Source: Halichoerus grypus (lineage: Eukaryota; Chordata; Mammalia; Carnivora; Phocidae). From it: a DNA stretch of 64,000 nucleotides. The notes under the pieces are model-generated. The model made no database searches. It saw only the letters and a program-made list of their open reading frames with translations, and was not told where the DNA came from. Positions 36,745-47,011 of the stretch are shown here, piece after piece. The DNA is taken from positions 94,503,283 through 94,567,282 of the forward strand of contig NC_135723.1 in NCBI RefSeq assembly GCF_964656455.1, read 5' to 3'. Position numbers and translations under genes: made by a program. Each line of letters begins with the position of its first letter. Positions within the stretch are counted from its first letter, which is position 1.

Positions 36745-37197
36745 ATGGCTTTCGGGCTCCTGGGCTTCGTGGTGCTGTGTCTCCTGGGAGCAGGTGAGTT
36801 TCAGGACACGTGGGCAACTTGGCCGTAGCTCACAGATCTCAGCTCTTTTCCAGAGGCTGTGCCCTTCTTGGCTGTCTCTAGCTCTGTTTCCTTCCCTCAC
36901 AGGCCCCATGGAAGCCGAGGTGACCCAGACCCCGAGATACTTAATCACAGGGACCGGAAGGCAGTTGACACTGCATTGTTTTCAGGATATGAACCACGAC
37001 GCTATGTACTGGTATCGACAAGACCCAGGGCTGGGTCTCAAGCTGATCTACTACTCACGGAACGTTAAGTTTGTTGAGGATGGAGATGTCCCTCATGGGT
37101 ACACTGTCTCGCGGAAAGAGAAGAAGAAATTCCCCCTGACCCTGAAGTCGGCAGGCACCAACCAGACCTCTCTGTACCTGTGTGCCAGCAGTATATC
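36745..37197 (+). CDS. TRBV27: T-cell receptor beta variable segment TRBV27, apparently functional
   Basis: Leader exon 36745-36793 encodes MAFGLLGFVVLCLLGA plus a split Gly, with donor GTGAGT. The acceptor ccctcacag leads into V exon 36903-37197. The mature part opens GPMEAEVTQTPRYLITGTGR, has [49 protein letters not shown] and ends YLCASSIS. The leader VVLCLLGAG, PRYLIT, the RNV of CDR2 (human MNV) and DVPxGYxVSRKEK support TRBV27. Open frame, both cysteines, tryptophan, splice sites and RSS are present. Neighbours: the V fragment 3.5 kb upstream and a broken V 3.2 kb downstream. Confidence 0.93.
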
Positions 37198-37236
37198 CAC
37201 AGCGCTTCTCAGCCATCTGCTCTCTGCCCCAAAAGG
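37198..37236 (+). promoter_or_regulatory. V-RSS with 23-bp spacer of TRBV27
   Basis: Heptamer cacagcg (37198-37204), 23-bp spacer, nonamer cccaaaagg (37228-37236). Confidence 0.85.
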
Positions 37237-37239
37237 GCA

Positions 37240-37835
37240 CCACAAGAGCGAGGAGGCTCCTTCCTGGGGGGCCCACCCCAAGCAGCAGGAAAACTCCCTC
37301 CACCATCAGTGCCCATAGAAGTCCTTCCCTGACTCCCCAGCTCCGGGGACTCTGAGCAAGGCAGCTCCCCTGCAGTGTGCTACTCTCACAAGACCTCTCA
37401 TGACCAAGGTGCTTGTCAAAGTTGAGGCAGGACAAGCTGACTGTGTTAGGTCTAGTGCCAGGGGTAAGAGAAGCTTTTCCTAGAAAAGGAACTTTACGCA
37501 CCCTGCAATGCTTTCTCCTTACCGGGCTTCATTGTTGCCCAAACGGAACACCCCACTTTCAATCCAATCACTCAACAAAATTTTGTCCCATATGCCATGT
37601 CCTATTCCTGGAGGTTTGCACCCCGGGGGAAGAGCACGCTCTGAGTTCTTTACAAAATCTGACATCCCTCATTCTCCTCATCTCAGCAAATGGTCCTGCC
37701 ATCTGGCGAAATGCCCAAGCCAGGAATGGAGGGCTCATCCCCACCATCTCTCAGATACTATCCTTCCACACCTAATCCATCACCCCCCACTCTGCATATC
37801 TCTAGATGTTACATCCCTTGCAAATTTTACTAATG
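37240..37835. other. 3' flank of TRBV27
   Basis: No CTCF-like motif comparable to that behind TRBV28 was found. ORFs running through (37055-37501 -, 37508-38080 +) are chance frames over the V and L2 sequence. Confidence 0.4.
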
Positions 37836-37839
37836 TTTC

Positions 37840-38490
37840 TAACGTCACTGACAACGCCGTGGCCCAGCAAACATCTCTCACCTGGATTCCTTCTCCACCT
37901 TCCAAGCAGTCACCCGCCTTTTCCCAGTTTACTGCCTGCCTCCATCCACAAACCATTCTCTCGGCTCGAAAGCCATCAGTGTCTTTCCTGAACCTCACTG
38001 AAGTCTCAAGTATAAACTTGAGGCTTTATAAGCCTCTCCATGATGTGGTCTTTGCGCACCTATCTACCTTCCTAACGTGAACATCCTCATTCCTTCAGTT
38101 CCCACAACTACCAGACATATTCCACCTCTCACAGGTCCCCATGTATGTCCTCTGCTGACTTACTGCCTAGTGTTCACCAATAACATTCACTCGCCCTAGA
38201 GTACCCTTCCTCTCCCTACCTACCTGGTCACCTGACGGATCATTCCTCTGGATACTAACTCAGAAGTCATTTCCTCCAGAAAGATTTCCTTGAATCCCTG
38301 CCTGGGTTAGCTCTTCTGTCATGTGATCTTATGACAGCCTGAACGTCTATCCTCATGGCCATCAACACACCCAATTCTTCACTGTTTAACATTTAGGCTA
38401 ATAAATACTAAGGTTAAAGAGAATAAGGATCATGCCTCTATTGTATTACCAGGGTTTCTGCAAGCGGTAGTGTTAAATGAATGCATGAAT
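37840..38490 (+). repeat. L2 repeat, 3' region
   Basis: 'tcatttcctccagaaagatt' (38268), 'tccttgaatccctgcctggg' (38288) and 'gttaaatgaatgcatgaatc' (38472) are classic L2 text. Confidence 0.65.
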
Positions 38491-39802
38491 CAGTCTTCTC
38501 TCAAATCCTCTTCCCAACACCCCTCTGACTAGTCCAGTAAAAGGGCCCCCTGCAAAGTCCTCTCCTACACATAGTTTGGGGAGATTCCAGGGCTTTCCAT
38601 ATGTGGATAGAAGCAAGACAGATCATGTGCTCTAACAGAGATTTATTCTTCTACTCCAGCCTCTTGCCTACTCTGTGCTCTAGGTCAGCCTGATGAGGAT
38701 GTTGCCTCTCTGGGTACCACTGTTTCCATAGGATCCTTTTCTTTTTCTGATGGGCCCTAAACTACCTACCAGCCACTGCTTACGCTTCTGCTCTGTGCCA
38801 TGTCATTCACCAAGCAATATAATACTGCAGACTCTATTGTTCCGGGCAGTGGGCTCCAACGTCCCTCCCAGGTAGCGTTTCCTGCTGAGTGGCACCTCTA
38901 TTAATGAAGCACAAGAGGAAAACTTTTGCTCAAGGTTTTCCTTTTCCTTCTCTGAGTTGGAAGGGCAAAACTACAGTTCTGTATCTTGAGCCCCAATATC
39001 TTACACAGACTTTAGCACAAAGGCTCATCCAATTACATACATTCCTCACCAACCACTAAAATAGTAGTTATATCCTGGAATGAGGGAATGGAGATAACCT
39101 CACCCAGGATGCAAAATCCAGCAAAAACCCAGCTAAGCTCAGAATCCACTCATCCCTCCAAGAGCTATGGCTGTATTACTGGGTCGGTCCACTCTGCTGG
39201 CCCCTTGTCCTTACTTCAGGATGAGCTCCCTCCAGGAGGCACTTTACGCTGTTACACACAGGGGCTCCCAGTGGACCAATGTCTCCTTTCTGAAAGACCT
39301 GCCCCGACATTTCTGAACTACAAAAATTGGTGCTTCTCAGGTCTAAGCTGAGTTTCCCTCACACCTTTTCTCACATCCTCAGTATAAATATAATTACACT
39401 AATTAAATCGGAGATGGAAGTGGAGATTATAAGACCAAAGACTGTTCCCTGTGAAATGGATCTACAATCTAATGACTTATTCTTATTTCCTGGAAGTCAT
39501 CTCAAGTGACCCCCTATCGAATGGGAGCCCATGGGACAATGATGTAGACAGACACCTTCCTACTTCTGTAGAATCCCACACACCTAGCCCTCTGTCACGG
39601 ACCTGGAGATCGGAGCTCGGATGCACTGATTCTTCACTTGGACCTGCCTCAGGCACCAGGTTACCCTGCTTGTTACCCTTGTTTCCTAGGACCAACAAGC
39701 TCTGGTTCTGCGTCATTCCTTAGAGGCATGCAGCCTCAGTCTGCTGCATGGAATCTGCTTCGGATGCCTCACACCTCAACCAATCTCACTCATGCTAAAG
39801 AA
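38491..39802. other. Gene-free interval
   Basis: No V exon or RSS. ORFs (39088-39351 +, 39451-39723 +) lack features. It ends at a SINE target site. Confidence 0.4.
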
Positions 39803-39818
39803 ATATCTACAAGATTCA

Positions 39819-40024
39819 GGGGCGCCTGGGTGGCTCAGTTGGTTAAGCGTCTGCCTTCAGCTCAGGTCATGATCCCACGGTCCTGGGATTGAGCCACACA
39901 TCGGGCTCCCTACTCAGCGGGGAGCCTGCTTCTCCCTCTCCCTCTTCTCCTCCCCTCTGCTTGTGCTCTCTTGCTCTCTCACTCTCTCTCAAATAAATAA
40001 ATAAAATCTTAAAAATATATATAT
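39819..40024 (+). mobile_element. SINEC
   Basis: Target duplication atatctacaagattca (39803-39818) and atatctacaagattta (40025-40040). Confidence 0.95.
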
Positions 40025-40218
40025 ATATCTACAAGATTTAATGAATTTTCAGATCTGGAACTAGTTGCAGTTTTTTTAAAAATATATTAAATTTTGGTTC
40101 ACTCATTGTCAATGTCATTGGTAGACTACTCTTTCTATGCTCTTCCCTTAAAAGTGAGCTCACTGGGTATTTCACTAACACCAGAACTAACACGGACAAC
40201 CCACCACGAACTCACCTG

Positions 40219-40228
40219 CCGTGACATC
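40219..40228 (+). promoter_or_regulatory. Weak TRBV decamer of the broken V gene
   Basis: ccgtgacatcc contains cgtgacatcc, 8 of 10 to AGTGAYRTCA, about 155 bp upstream of the pseudogene exon. Confidence 0.3.
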
Positions 40229-40376
40229 CTCCTTGGGATAGGTGGTTCATGGACACAGGTAGAATGTTCTTGAACCTGCTTTGCCAGACCGCTACATTAA
40301 GCCTTTCTCTGGTGGTTATACATTGGTGTCCCTCCTAAGCTCTCTCCCTTGAGGTACCATCTCTTTTTGTCCACAG

Positions 40377-40639
40377 TGTCCATGGATGCTAGCGTCACTG
40401 AAATCCCAGTGTCAGAAAAAAGGTGACTCTGTGATGTGACCAAAATATGTACCATGACCCGTCTGTACTTATTCAGACAAGAGCCAGGAATGAGGCTACA
40501 ATTAATCTTTTACTCGGTGCCAAGAATACCAACACACGGGAAGTCCCTAAGAGATACGGTGTGTTTTTAAATAAGCCTGAGCATTTCTCCCAGCCTTCAG
40601 ACGTCCAGCCCTTCTAGACATTTCTGCCAGCAGTTAACC
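40377..40639 (+). pseudogene. Decayed TRBV exon between TRBV27 and TRBV28
   Basis: The acceptor tccacag is kept and the exon opens VSMDASVTEIPVSEKR, then hits TGA. The CDR1-FR2 region survives in shifted frames: DMYH, then LYLFRQEPGMRLQLIFYS, matching [19 protein letters not shown] but with the Trp lost. After another shift come NTNTREVPKRYGV and the FR3 end, with cysteine text at ttctgccagcag (40622). At least two frameshifts and several stops make it a clear pseudogene. No leader exon could be identified. Residual similarity is to the TRBV6/27/28 type; I know of no human V at this exact place, so it may be a lineage-specific duplicate or an old V lost elsewhere. Its RSS is intact. Confidence 0.8.
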
Positions 40640-40678
40640 CACAGCGCTGCACAGCCACTTCCTCTCTGCACAGAAAAG
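40640..40678 (+). promoter_or_regulatory. Intact-looking V-RSS behind a dead V exon
   Basis: Heptamer cacagcg (40640-40646), 23-bp spacer, nonamer acagaaaag (40670-40678). Confidence 0.85.
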
Positions 40679-40846
40679 GTTGTCACAAGGGGAGAGGTGG
40701 TGCCCACAGGAGCCAGTGGGGGGGGACAGCACCTGTGAATGAGCTGCCACAGTCCTCTCCCCCGCACTTCCCTTTGGGGTTGACACAGGGCTTGTGCAGC
40801 CCAGACCACCTAAGAGAACTCACCTGGTACCATTTCGGCTTCCCTG

Positions 40847-40860
40847 GTGCCACCTGCTAG
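40847..40860 (-). promoter_or_regulatory. CTCF-like motif, reverse
   Basis: gtgccacctgctag is 13 of 14 to the reverse consensus, 170 bp past the pseudogene RSS. Confidence 0.45.
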
Positions 40861-41029
40861 AGGGAGCGTCATTCTGCCCAGACGCATGGGTCTTCGGGGA
40901 CTGGGTCCGGGGCCGCGGGCCATCCAGCCCTGTGCACTGCCCTACTCGCCATCGCCCACGTTCAGTGTAACTCTTCCACTCCACCGTTAGACAAACTGCC
41001 TTTCTAATTTCAGGTCTTGGCCTCTAGAT

Positions 41030-41505
41030 TTCATTGCTCCAGAGCTCAACATCCTATTCGGTGTTATTTTATAACTGCATGTCAACTGTCCCTGCCACCT
41101 ACGTACCACGATAACTTCCGACTGCACCTGTCCATTGCGCTGCCAGGCCCGCCTGGCAAACTCATTCTTACTCTTCTGATCTCACAATTGCTTCGCACGT
41201 TCCCCAGAATGTCTCTGGCCGTTTCCCGAACACACGCACCTTCTACACGTCTCAGTTCTGCAGTAGTCTTACTGTGGTGGTGGTGTTTGCTATAAGTCTC
41301 CCTTTGGGGCCGTCTGTTCTCTGATTTAAGGTCATGTATCTTCCCATGTTTGTATCACCAAACCACGACTGTGGCCGATACAGAGGATGGCGAAAGGAAT
41401 GGAAGCTCTCTGAGGCATGGAGCATGCCTCTGTGGTCCGCGACTGTGTTCCCGGTGCCTGGCACACAGCAAGGGTGCAAGAAATATCGATGCAAGAATTC
41501 TAAGA
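41030..41505 (+). repeat. L2-like repeat
   Basis: The end 'ggtgcctggcacacagcaag' (41453) and 'gcatggagcatgcctctgtg' (41416) are L2 3' signatures. Confidence 0.6.
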
Positions 41506-41656
41506 GGACTTCAAGAATTTTAATCAGGATTTGTCTTCCTTACCTCTCTTTCCCAGCTAAGAGCCCTTTTAATGAGCAGCTTAGATAACGAAGCTTACGA
41601 ATAAATTCTCTAAGAGAGAAGCTTTTTGCTTGGACGATGCTATATTATATTATTAT

Positions 41657-41740
41657 AGATGCTGCCAATTTCTGCTCCAGACATGCCCCATTTCTGCGAC
41701 ACCCTCACCATCACGGGTGCAGGGATGGACTTTCCTAGTC
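41657..41740 (+). repeat. Second copy of the 32.72-kb module
   Basis: 'agatgctgccaatttctgct' and following bases align by eye with 32724-32800; see that entry. Confidence 0.55.
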
Positions 41741-42189
41741 ACAGACTCCACAAGCAGCTCCAGTCCCAGAGAGGAGCTGTGGTGACCCCGGGTGGGGTAA
41801 GCACGTTCTCCTGGGGAGAGGCCCCTCATGTGAACTGCCTTGGTCACTGAGCTCAGAGCAGGTGGCATGTGGATCCTCTGCCACCAAACTGCTCTTGTGA
41901 GGACAGGAAGAAGATTGTGACAAAGTGACGACGTAGAAGGAAACTTCATCTGAGTATCTCTCAGTTTGGAATTTCTCTTCTTCATAGCAAATAACAGAAA
42001 GGGCCATAATCCTCTGCCTACCGCCCATGGCGTATCATCAATCTGGCTGCCAGAGCAAATGATATTTTAGCATCCCCTCCTTTACACAACAATATTATTT
42101 TTATTAACAGTCACGTATGTAATTACGAATCTCAGTGTGCACTAAAATCACCCACTGAGGATTTGTTTTGTTTTGTAGTTGTTTTTTAA
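41740..42189. other. Non-coding flank
   Basis: Nothing recognised; an AT-rich stretch follows 42060. Confidence 0.4.
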
Positions 42190-43210
42190 AACTGTGTGTG
42201 TGTGATAAGAACATTTATAATGAGGTCCCTTTTACTAAGTGTTTAAACGTACAATCCAGTCTCCTTAACTCCAGGCACAATGTTGTAGGACAGATGTAAT
42301 CATCTTGCAAGACTGGAACTTTGTATCTGTTCAACAGAGACTCCCGTTTCCCCTCCCCCAGCCCCTGGCAACTGCCATTCTTCTCTCTGCTTCTAGGTAT
42401 TTAACCCCGCGCTAAGTGAATTAAGACAGTCACCAAAGGACAGACATTACACAGAAGGAGCCCTTCATCACCAAAATTGTTTAGAATTTCCGGCACATGG
42501 TGATAACACAAGCAGAACAACTTTCAGTTGGGTTTTATTATTGTGGTGTTTTTTTTTTTTTTTTTTACATCAGTATTTGTTACTTTATTCATATTTGGCA
42601 ATTGTCCGAATAATGTCCTTCATAACAAAGAGGAAAACAGATTCTGGTCTATAATCCAATCCAGAATTATATTTTGCATTTAGTTGTTATTTCTCTTTAC
42701 TCTGGAAAGCTCCTCAGTCTGTCCTTTGTAATTCCATACTTTTGAAGAGTATAAACCAGTTACTTTATAGAAGATGGTCTTAATTTAATATTGTGGTAAA
42801 GCATGTTGAAGGTGAAGCTTTAGATGAAAATAATTTGTACTTTCCCTGTTTCTCTTGGTATAACATTTTCAAGCTTTTTTTTTTAAAGAAAAATGTCAAT
42901 CACAAAAGCAGAGAGAATAATACAATGAGCCCTATCGCCCAGATTCAATAATGAACACTTGCCATCCTTTTGTCTTCCATTCGCCCAGCGTTTTTGGTGG
43001 ATATATTTTGAAGCAATTTCCAAGACATCAATATTTTATTTCAGATTTTAGTAGGCTCTAAAAAATAATATTTTGTTATACAATCATATCACCCACCTAA
43101 CAAAATTATTTGTAATTCCTTAATATTATATGCTGCCAGAATTATATTTAAATTTCTCCAATTACCTTGAAAATGTCCTTTTAAATATTTGTTTTTGCAT
43201 TTGATTGTCA
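42190..43210 (-). mobile_element. Old L1-type 3' sequence, antisense
   Basis: 'gataagaacatttataatga' (42203), 'aggcacaatgttgtaggaca' (42274) and 'cccagcccctggcaactgcc' (42357) are antisense L1 3'UTR words; from 42.64 kb the text resembles another old L1 subfamily. Confidence 0.5.
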
Positions 43211-43221
43211 TGTTTCTTAAA

Positions 43222-43380
43222 TTCTTCTTCCGTCTCTTCCCCCTCCTACCTCTTCCTCCCCTTCCTCCTCCTCCTCCTCCTCTTCTTCTTCTTCTCTTCT
43301 TCCTCTCCTCCTCCTCCTTCTTCTCCTCCTCCTCATCCTTCTTCTCCTCCTCCTCATCCTTCTTCTTCTCCTTCTTCTAA
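43222..43380. repeat. (CCT)n/(CTT)n polypyrimidine tract
   Basis: About 160 bp of nearly pure pyrimidine in triplet units on the + strand. The long Glu/Arg-rich minus ORF through it is an artefact. Confidence 0.95.
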
Positions 43381-43384
43381 GTCT

Positions 43385-43900
43385 CTGCAGACGTTGCATC
43401 CCTAGTGATTGCACCCCACCATTGGTCCCCCGCTGTCTCCACCACATTGCCAGGTGGACATGCGCCTGTGGGCACCATTGTGTCTCCATCACCAACACAG
43501 CAGACAGAAAAGGCAAGTGTTTTATAAACAGACAGGTAAGAAATGAGAACTGAAGGATTGGTAATACTTTGCAATACGAGATGCCACCTGGATACAAGGA
43601 TGTGCTCGGGATGGTAGGGGCTCCCGAATCTGATAAAATCCCCTAACCACTAAAGCTAATCATATCAAAAGCAGAGAACAGCACAACATGAAGATAGAAT
43701 TTGTGCCAGAACACAAAGTCAGGCATATTTCTTCTGACCACTTCTGGTTATGAGCTTCACCAGGAATTTAGGGGAAAGAAATTGATGGCTAAGTCAGAAT
43801 CAGAATTACACTGGACTTTGTAGCTTTTCCTTTCTAGTGGGTGAGTAGGATCTGACACTGTCTGAGTGAGGTCCCTATTACAGAAGTATCATGAAGGTTA
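43385..43900. other. Non-coding
   Basis: Nothing recognised apart from the SINE target site at the end. Confidence 0.4.
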
Positions 43901-43917
43901 AAGAAGGGATAGTAGGG

Positions 43918-44125
43918 GGGTGCCTGGGTGGCTCAGTCGGTTAAGTGTCTGCCTTCGGCTCAGGTCATGATCCCAGAGTCCTGGGATCGAGCCCCGCATC
44001 GGGCTCCCTGCTCCGCGGGAAGCCTGCTTCTCCTTCTCCCTCTCCCACTCCCCCTGCTTGTGTTCCCTCTCTCTCTGTGTCTCTCTCTGTCAAATAAATC
44101 AATAAAATCTTTAAAAAAAAAAAAA
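43918..44125 (+). mobile_element. SINEC
   Basis: Perfect 17-bp target duplication aagaagggatagtaggg at 43901-43917 and 44126-44142; long A tail. Probably young. Confidence 0.97.
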
Positions 44126-44276
44126 AAGAAGGGATAGTAGGGAAGGTGTAGGACACTTGGTAATGAACCATAGTTTACCAGCTTTCAGTGTGCTTTCAGT
44201 TTTATTGATTTGAATTCACTGAGAAACAATTCCTGCAGAAATATTTTGAAAGGCAAATCTAAAAAGACAATGATTT

Positions 44277-44514
44277 GGGGGTGTCTGGGTGGCTCAGTTG
44301 GTTGAGTGTCTGACTCTTGGTTTCAGCTCAGGTCATGATCTCAGGGTCGTGGGATCGAGCCCCACATCGGGCTCTGCGCTCAGCATGGAGTCTGCTTGGG
44401 GATTCTCTCTCCCTCTCCCTTTGCCCCTCCTCTCGCTCGCGTGCATGCTCTCTTTTCTCTCTCTCTCTCAAATAAATAAATAAATCTTTTTAAAATTTTT
44501 GAAGAAATAAAAAT
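44277..44514 (+). mobile_element. SINEC, older subfamily
   Basis: Head 'gtctgggtggctcagttgg' with the 'gactcttggtttcagctcag' variant. Probable target duplication aaaaagacaa at 44261 and 44515. Confidence 0.92.
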
Positions 44515-44594
44515 AAAAAGACAAAGGTTTTCCCCAAAAGGGTAACATAAGGATGAGTTCAAGAAACCATATCCGTGAAGAATTTGCACATACT

Positions 44595-44893
44595 GCTTGA
44601 CACAAAATTAGTATTTAGTAAATGATGGTAGTAGTGATAAGATTCAATGCATTTAATGGCTGCATCCATTGAGCCCTGCAATGTTACAACCAGTTCATAT
44701 GTACCAACCTGTCACATTCTTGCATTGGCTGGTACTTTTATTAGTAGTTGGTACTTCTTTAATTAGTCCCATTTTATATATAAGAGCACTGAGGCCCAGA
44801 ATTTGCCCATGGTCACAGCCAGTTAATGACAGCGCCGGGTTTCAAACCCAGACAGTGTAGCTCCAAAGCCTGCCCTTGTAACCAATACACTAC
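44595..44893 (-). repeat. MIR, antisense
   Basis: 'gcactgaggcccagaatttg' (44785), 'ggtcacagccagttaatgac' (44811) and 'gggtttcaaacccagacagt' (44838) are the reversed MIR core and tRNA-like head. Confidence 0.8.
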
Positions 44894-44968
44894 TAATTAT
44901 GGTTATTAAATAAATATTAAATAAGATTGTTTGAAAAACTAAAATTGCTGTGAAGGAAATATGTATCG

Positions 44969-45344
44969 AGAGGGAGGGAGGGAGAGAGGGAGAGAAAAAA
45001 AAACAGTAATTTTTTCTCAATCAGAGTTCATCAGGGAAAAAAAAAAAATCCCCACTTGTGGAGATTCACTTCCTGAGACTCACTAGGAGGACCCAGGGGA
45101 CCCGGCATATCAGGCCACGTGGCTTAAGATTTACTACACAGACCTCGTTAGGATACACAGGCAGATCGTAAGGGAAAGAGACAAGGCAGAGTTTGGATGA
45201 ATCCATGGAGACATCCTCATGCTCTCTCCCTCTCTGGAGGATGCACACCTTCCCCAGCGAGGAAAATGCAGAGCCTGCGTGCCACAGCTCTGCCCAGGGA
45301 GCCCATTACAGACTCAGCATCCCGGACATTTCTGGCAGCTGGTG
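44969..45344. other. Non-coding, small GGGA repeat
   Basis: A short gagggagg tract at 44968-45000 is the only structure seen. Confidence 0.4.
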
Positions 45345-45346
45345 TT

Positions 45347-45708
45347 ATGGGCTGAATTGTGCCCCCTCAAAATTCATATGTTGAAGTCCTAGCTCTCAGT
45401 ACCTCAGGGTGTGATTATTTGCAGATAACCTCTTTAAAGAGATAATTCATGTCATGGGGGTGGCCCTTTCCCAATATGACCTGTGTCCCTATAAGAAGAG
45501 GGAATTAGGACACAGATGCTCACAGAGGCAAGACTGTGTGGAGACAGAGGGAGAAGAAGACCACCCACAAGCCGCGGAGCAAGGCCGCTGAGGAAACCAA
45601 CCCTGCCAACACCTTGACTTTGGACTTCCAGCTTCTAGAATAGTGAGGAAACCAATTCCTGTTGGGTTAGTCGCCCGGTCTGTGGTACATTATGGCAGCC
45701 CCGGGAAA
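45347..45708 (+). repeat. MLT1-type MaLR LTR
   Basis: Opens 'tgttatgggctgaattgtgc', has 'ccctataagaagagggaatt' (45488) and 'caacaccttgactttggact' (45608), and ends near 'tacattatggcagcccc'. Clear MLT1 pattern; fossil and non-coding. Confidence 0.85.
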
Positions 45709-45716
45709 GCCACATA

Positions 45717-45726
45717 AGTGACGTCA
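45717..45726 (+). promoter_or_regulatory. Perfect TRBV promoter decamer / CRE
   Basis: agtgacgtca is 10 of 10 to AGTGAYRTCA, but it lies 450 bp upstream of the TRBV28 leader, directly after the MLT1 LTR. A weaker ggtggcatca is closer, at 46105-46114. Confidence 0.4.
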
Positions 45727-46175
45727 CAGGCACTCTCTGCCTAACACGTACCCGAATTCCAGACTCGAAGAAACAAAGCAGGTGTTTCGCATACACTGCA
45801 TTGTGCTAGGAGTCTAGGCAAAACGAGCTACACTTACCAGTTACTCAACGGTGGGAACACTCCCGAAATCCAAGTTCCCAGATGCCAGCCGAGGGCCTAC
45901 CTTGCAGGAGCCGGTCCTTCTGAAGATAGCCACCTTAGGCCTACTGTGTTAGCTGTTTTCTACACATGCACGCACATGCGTGGGCGCACACACACGCACA
46001 CGCACACACACCCTGCCATGTGGAACAGCGTTGGCTTTCACTCTGGCAACTCTAAACTCTCTAGACTCCAGAGGATGACTAAGGGATGGTGAGTGTGGGC
46101 AGGGACGGTGGCATCACAGACAATCAGCCTCTAGCCTGAGCCTGAGCGAAGAGCCACTCCTGCCCCCAGCCCGCC

Positions 46176-46637
46176 ATGGGGATCAGGCTCCTCTGCGGTG
46201 TGGCCTTCTGCTTCCTGGGAGTAGGTGAGTCCGGGGACTTAGCAGCAAACCCCAGTGCTGATATTTCCAGGCCCTGCTACGAGACTTTTCCCCACTCAGG
46301 CTTCCTGGCCTCTGGCTTCACCTCATCTGTCTTTCTCTCATAGGCCTTGTGGACGCACAAGTCACCCAAACCCTGAGACGTCTCATCGAACAAGTGGGAG
46401 CGAAAGTTGTGATGGAATGTTCACAAAATATGGACCCCGAAAGAATGTTCTGGTATTGACAAGGCCCGGGTCTGGGGCTGCAGCTGCTGCACTGGTCATA
46501 TGATGTTGACGATACTGAGCAAGGAGACATCCCTTTCGGGTATGGCGTCTCTAGGAAGAAGAAGGAGGCCTTCCCCCGACCCTGGAGTCTGCCAGCACCA
46601 ACCAGACATCTGTGTACCTCTGTGCCAGCAGTGAATC
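46176..46637 (+). pseudogene. TRBV28: TRBV28 pseudogene, stop in FR2 and frameshift in FR3
   Basis: Leader exon 46176-46224 encodes MGIRLLCGVAFCFLGV plus a split Gly, nearly the TRBV28 leader; the donor is GTGAGT. The acceptor ctcatag leads to V exon 46344-46637. It opens GLVDAQVTQTLRRLIEQVGA, has MECSQNMDPER, then MFWY followed by TGA at 46457-46459 where Arg (CGA) is expected. The frame then continues QGPGLGLQLLHWSYDV up to FP, where the run at 46571-46577 (ttccccc before gaccc) lacks one base, so FR3 and the CASSE end fall in another frame. Two independent lesions make it a firm pseudogene. Splice sites, leader and a near-consensus RSS remain, so it may still rearrange without giving protein. 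Confidence 0.93.
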
Positions 46638-46676
46638 CACAGCGGGGCTCAGCCACATCCTCTCTGCACAAAAAGG
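46638..46676 (+). promoter_or_regulatory. V-RSS with 23-bp spacer of TRBV28
   Basis: Heptamer cacagcg (46638-46644), 23-bp spacer, nonamer acaaaaagg (46668-46676). Confidence 0.9.
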
Positions 46677-46997
46677 GCAGGTATCAGGGGGAAGTGACCC
46701 TAACTCAGGGCTAGGTGGCCTCTAAGGAGGAACCAAGGCCACAGGCACACATCTCAGGCCCCACTCACCACCACCCCTCTCCAAGTCAGGGGCCCTTCTG
46801 AACTTAACCCACCCAACCTTACCTGTGGTCCCCAGCCTAAATTCATGAGACCCCACCCCAACCACCGGGAGACGTCTCTCACGTATTCACACTGGACACG
46901 CCCTGCTCTCCGATTGTTTACCCATCTCTCCTCCCCGTTCCTATCCTCGTCCCTCCATTGCCTACTTTGCCCCGTGTCTTTGCTCTTGACTGACGTT

Positions 46998-47011
46998 TCG
47001 CTAGAGGGCAC
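46998..47011 (+). promoter_or_regulatory. CTCF-like motif behind TRBV28
   Basis: tcgctagagggcac is 12 of 14 to the consensus, 320 bp past the RSS. Flanking words resemble those around 34102. Confidence 0.4.

Noticed and set aside
43217..43597. 126-codon Glu/Arg-rich minus ORF
   Set aside because: It is the translation of the CCT/CTT repeat.
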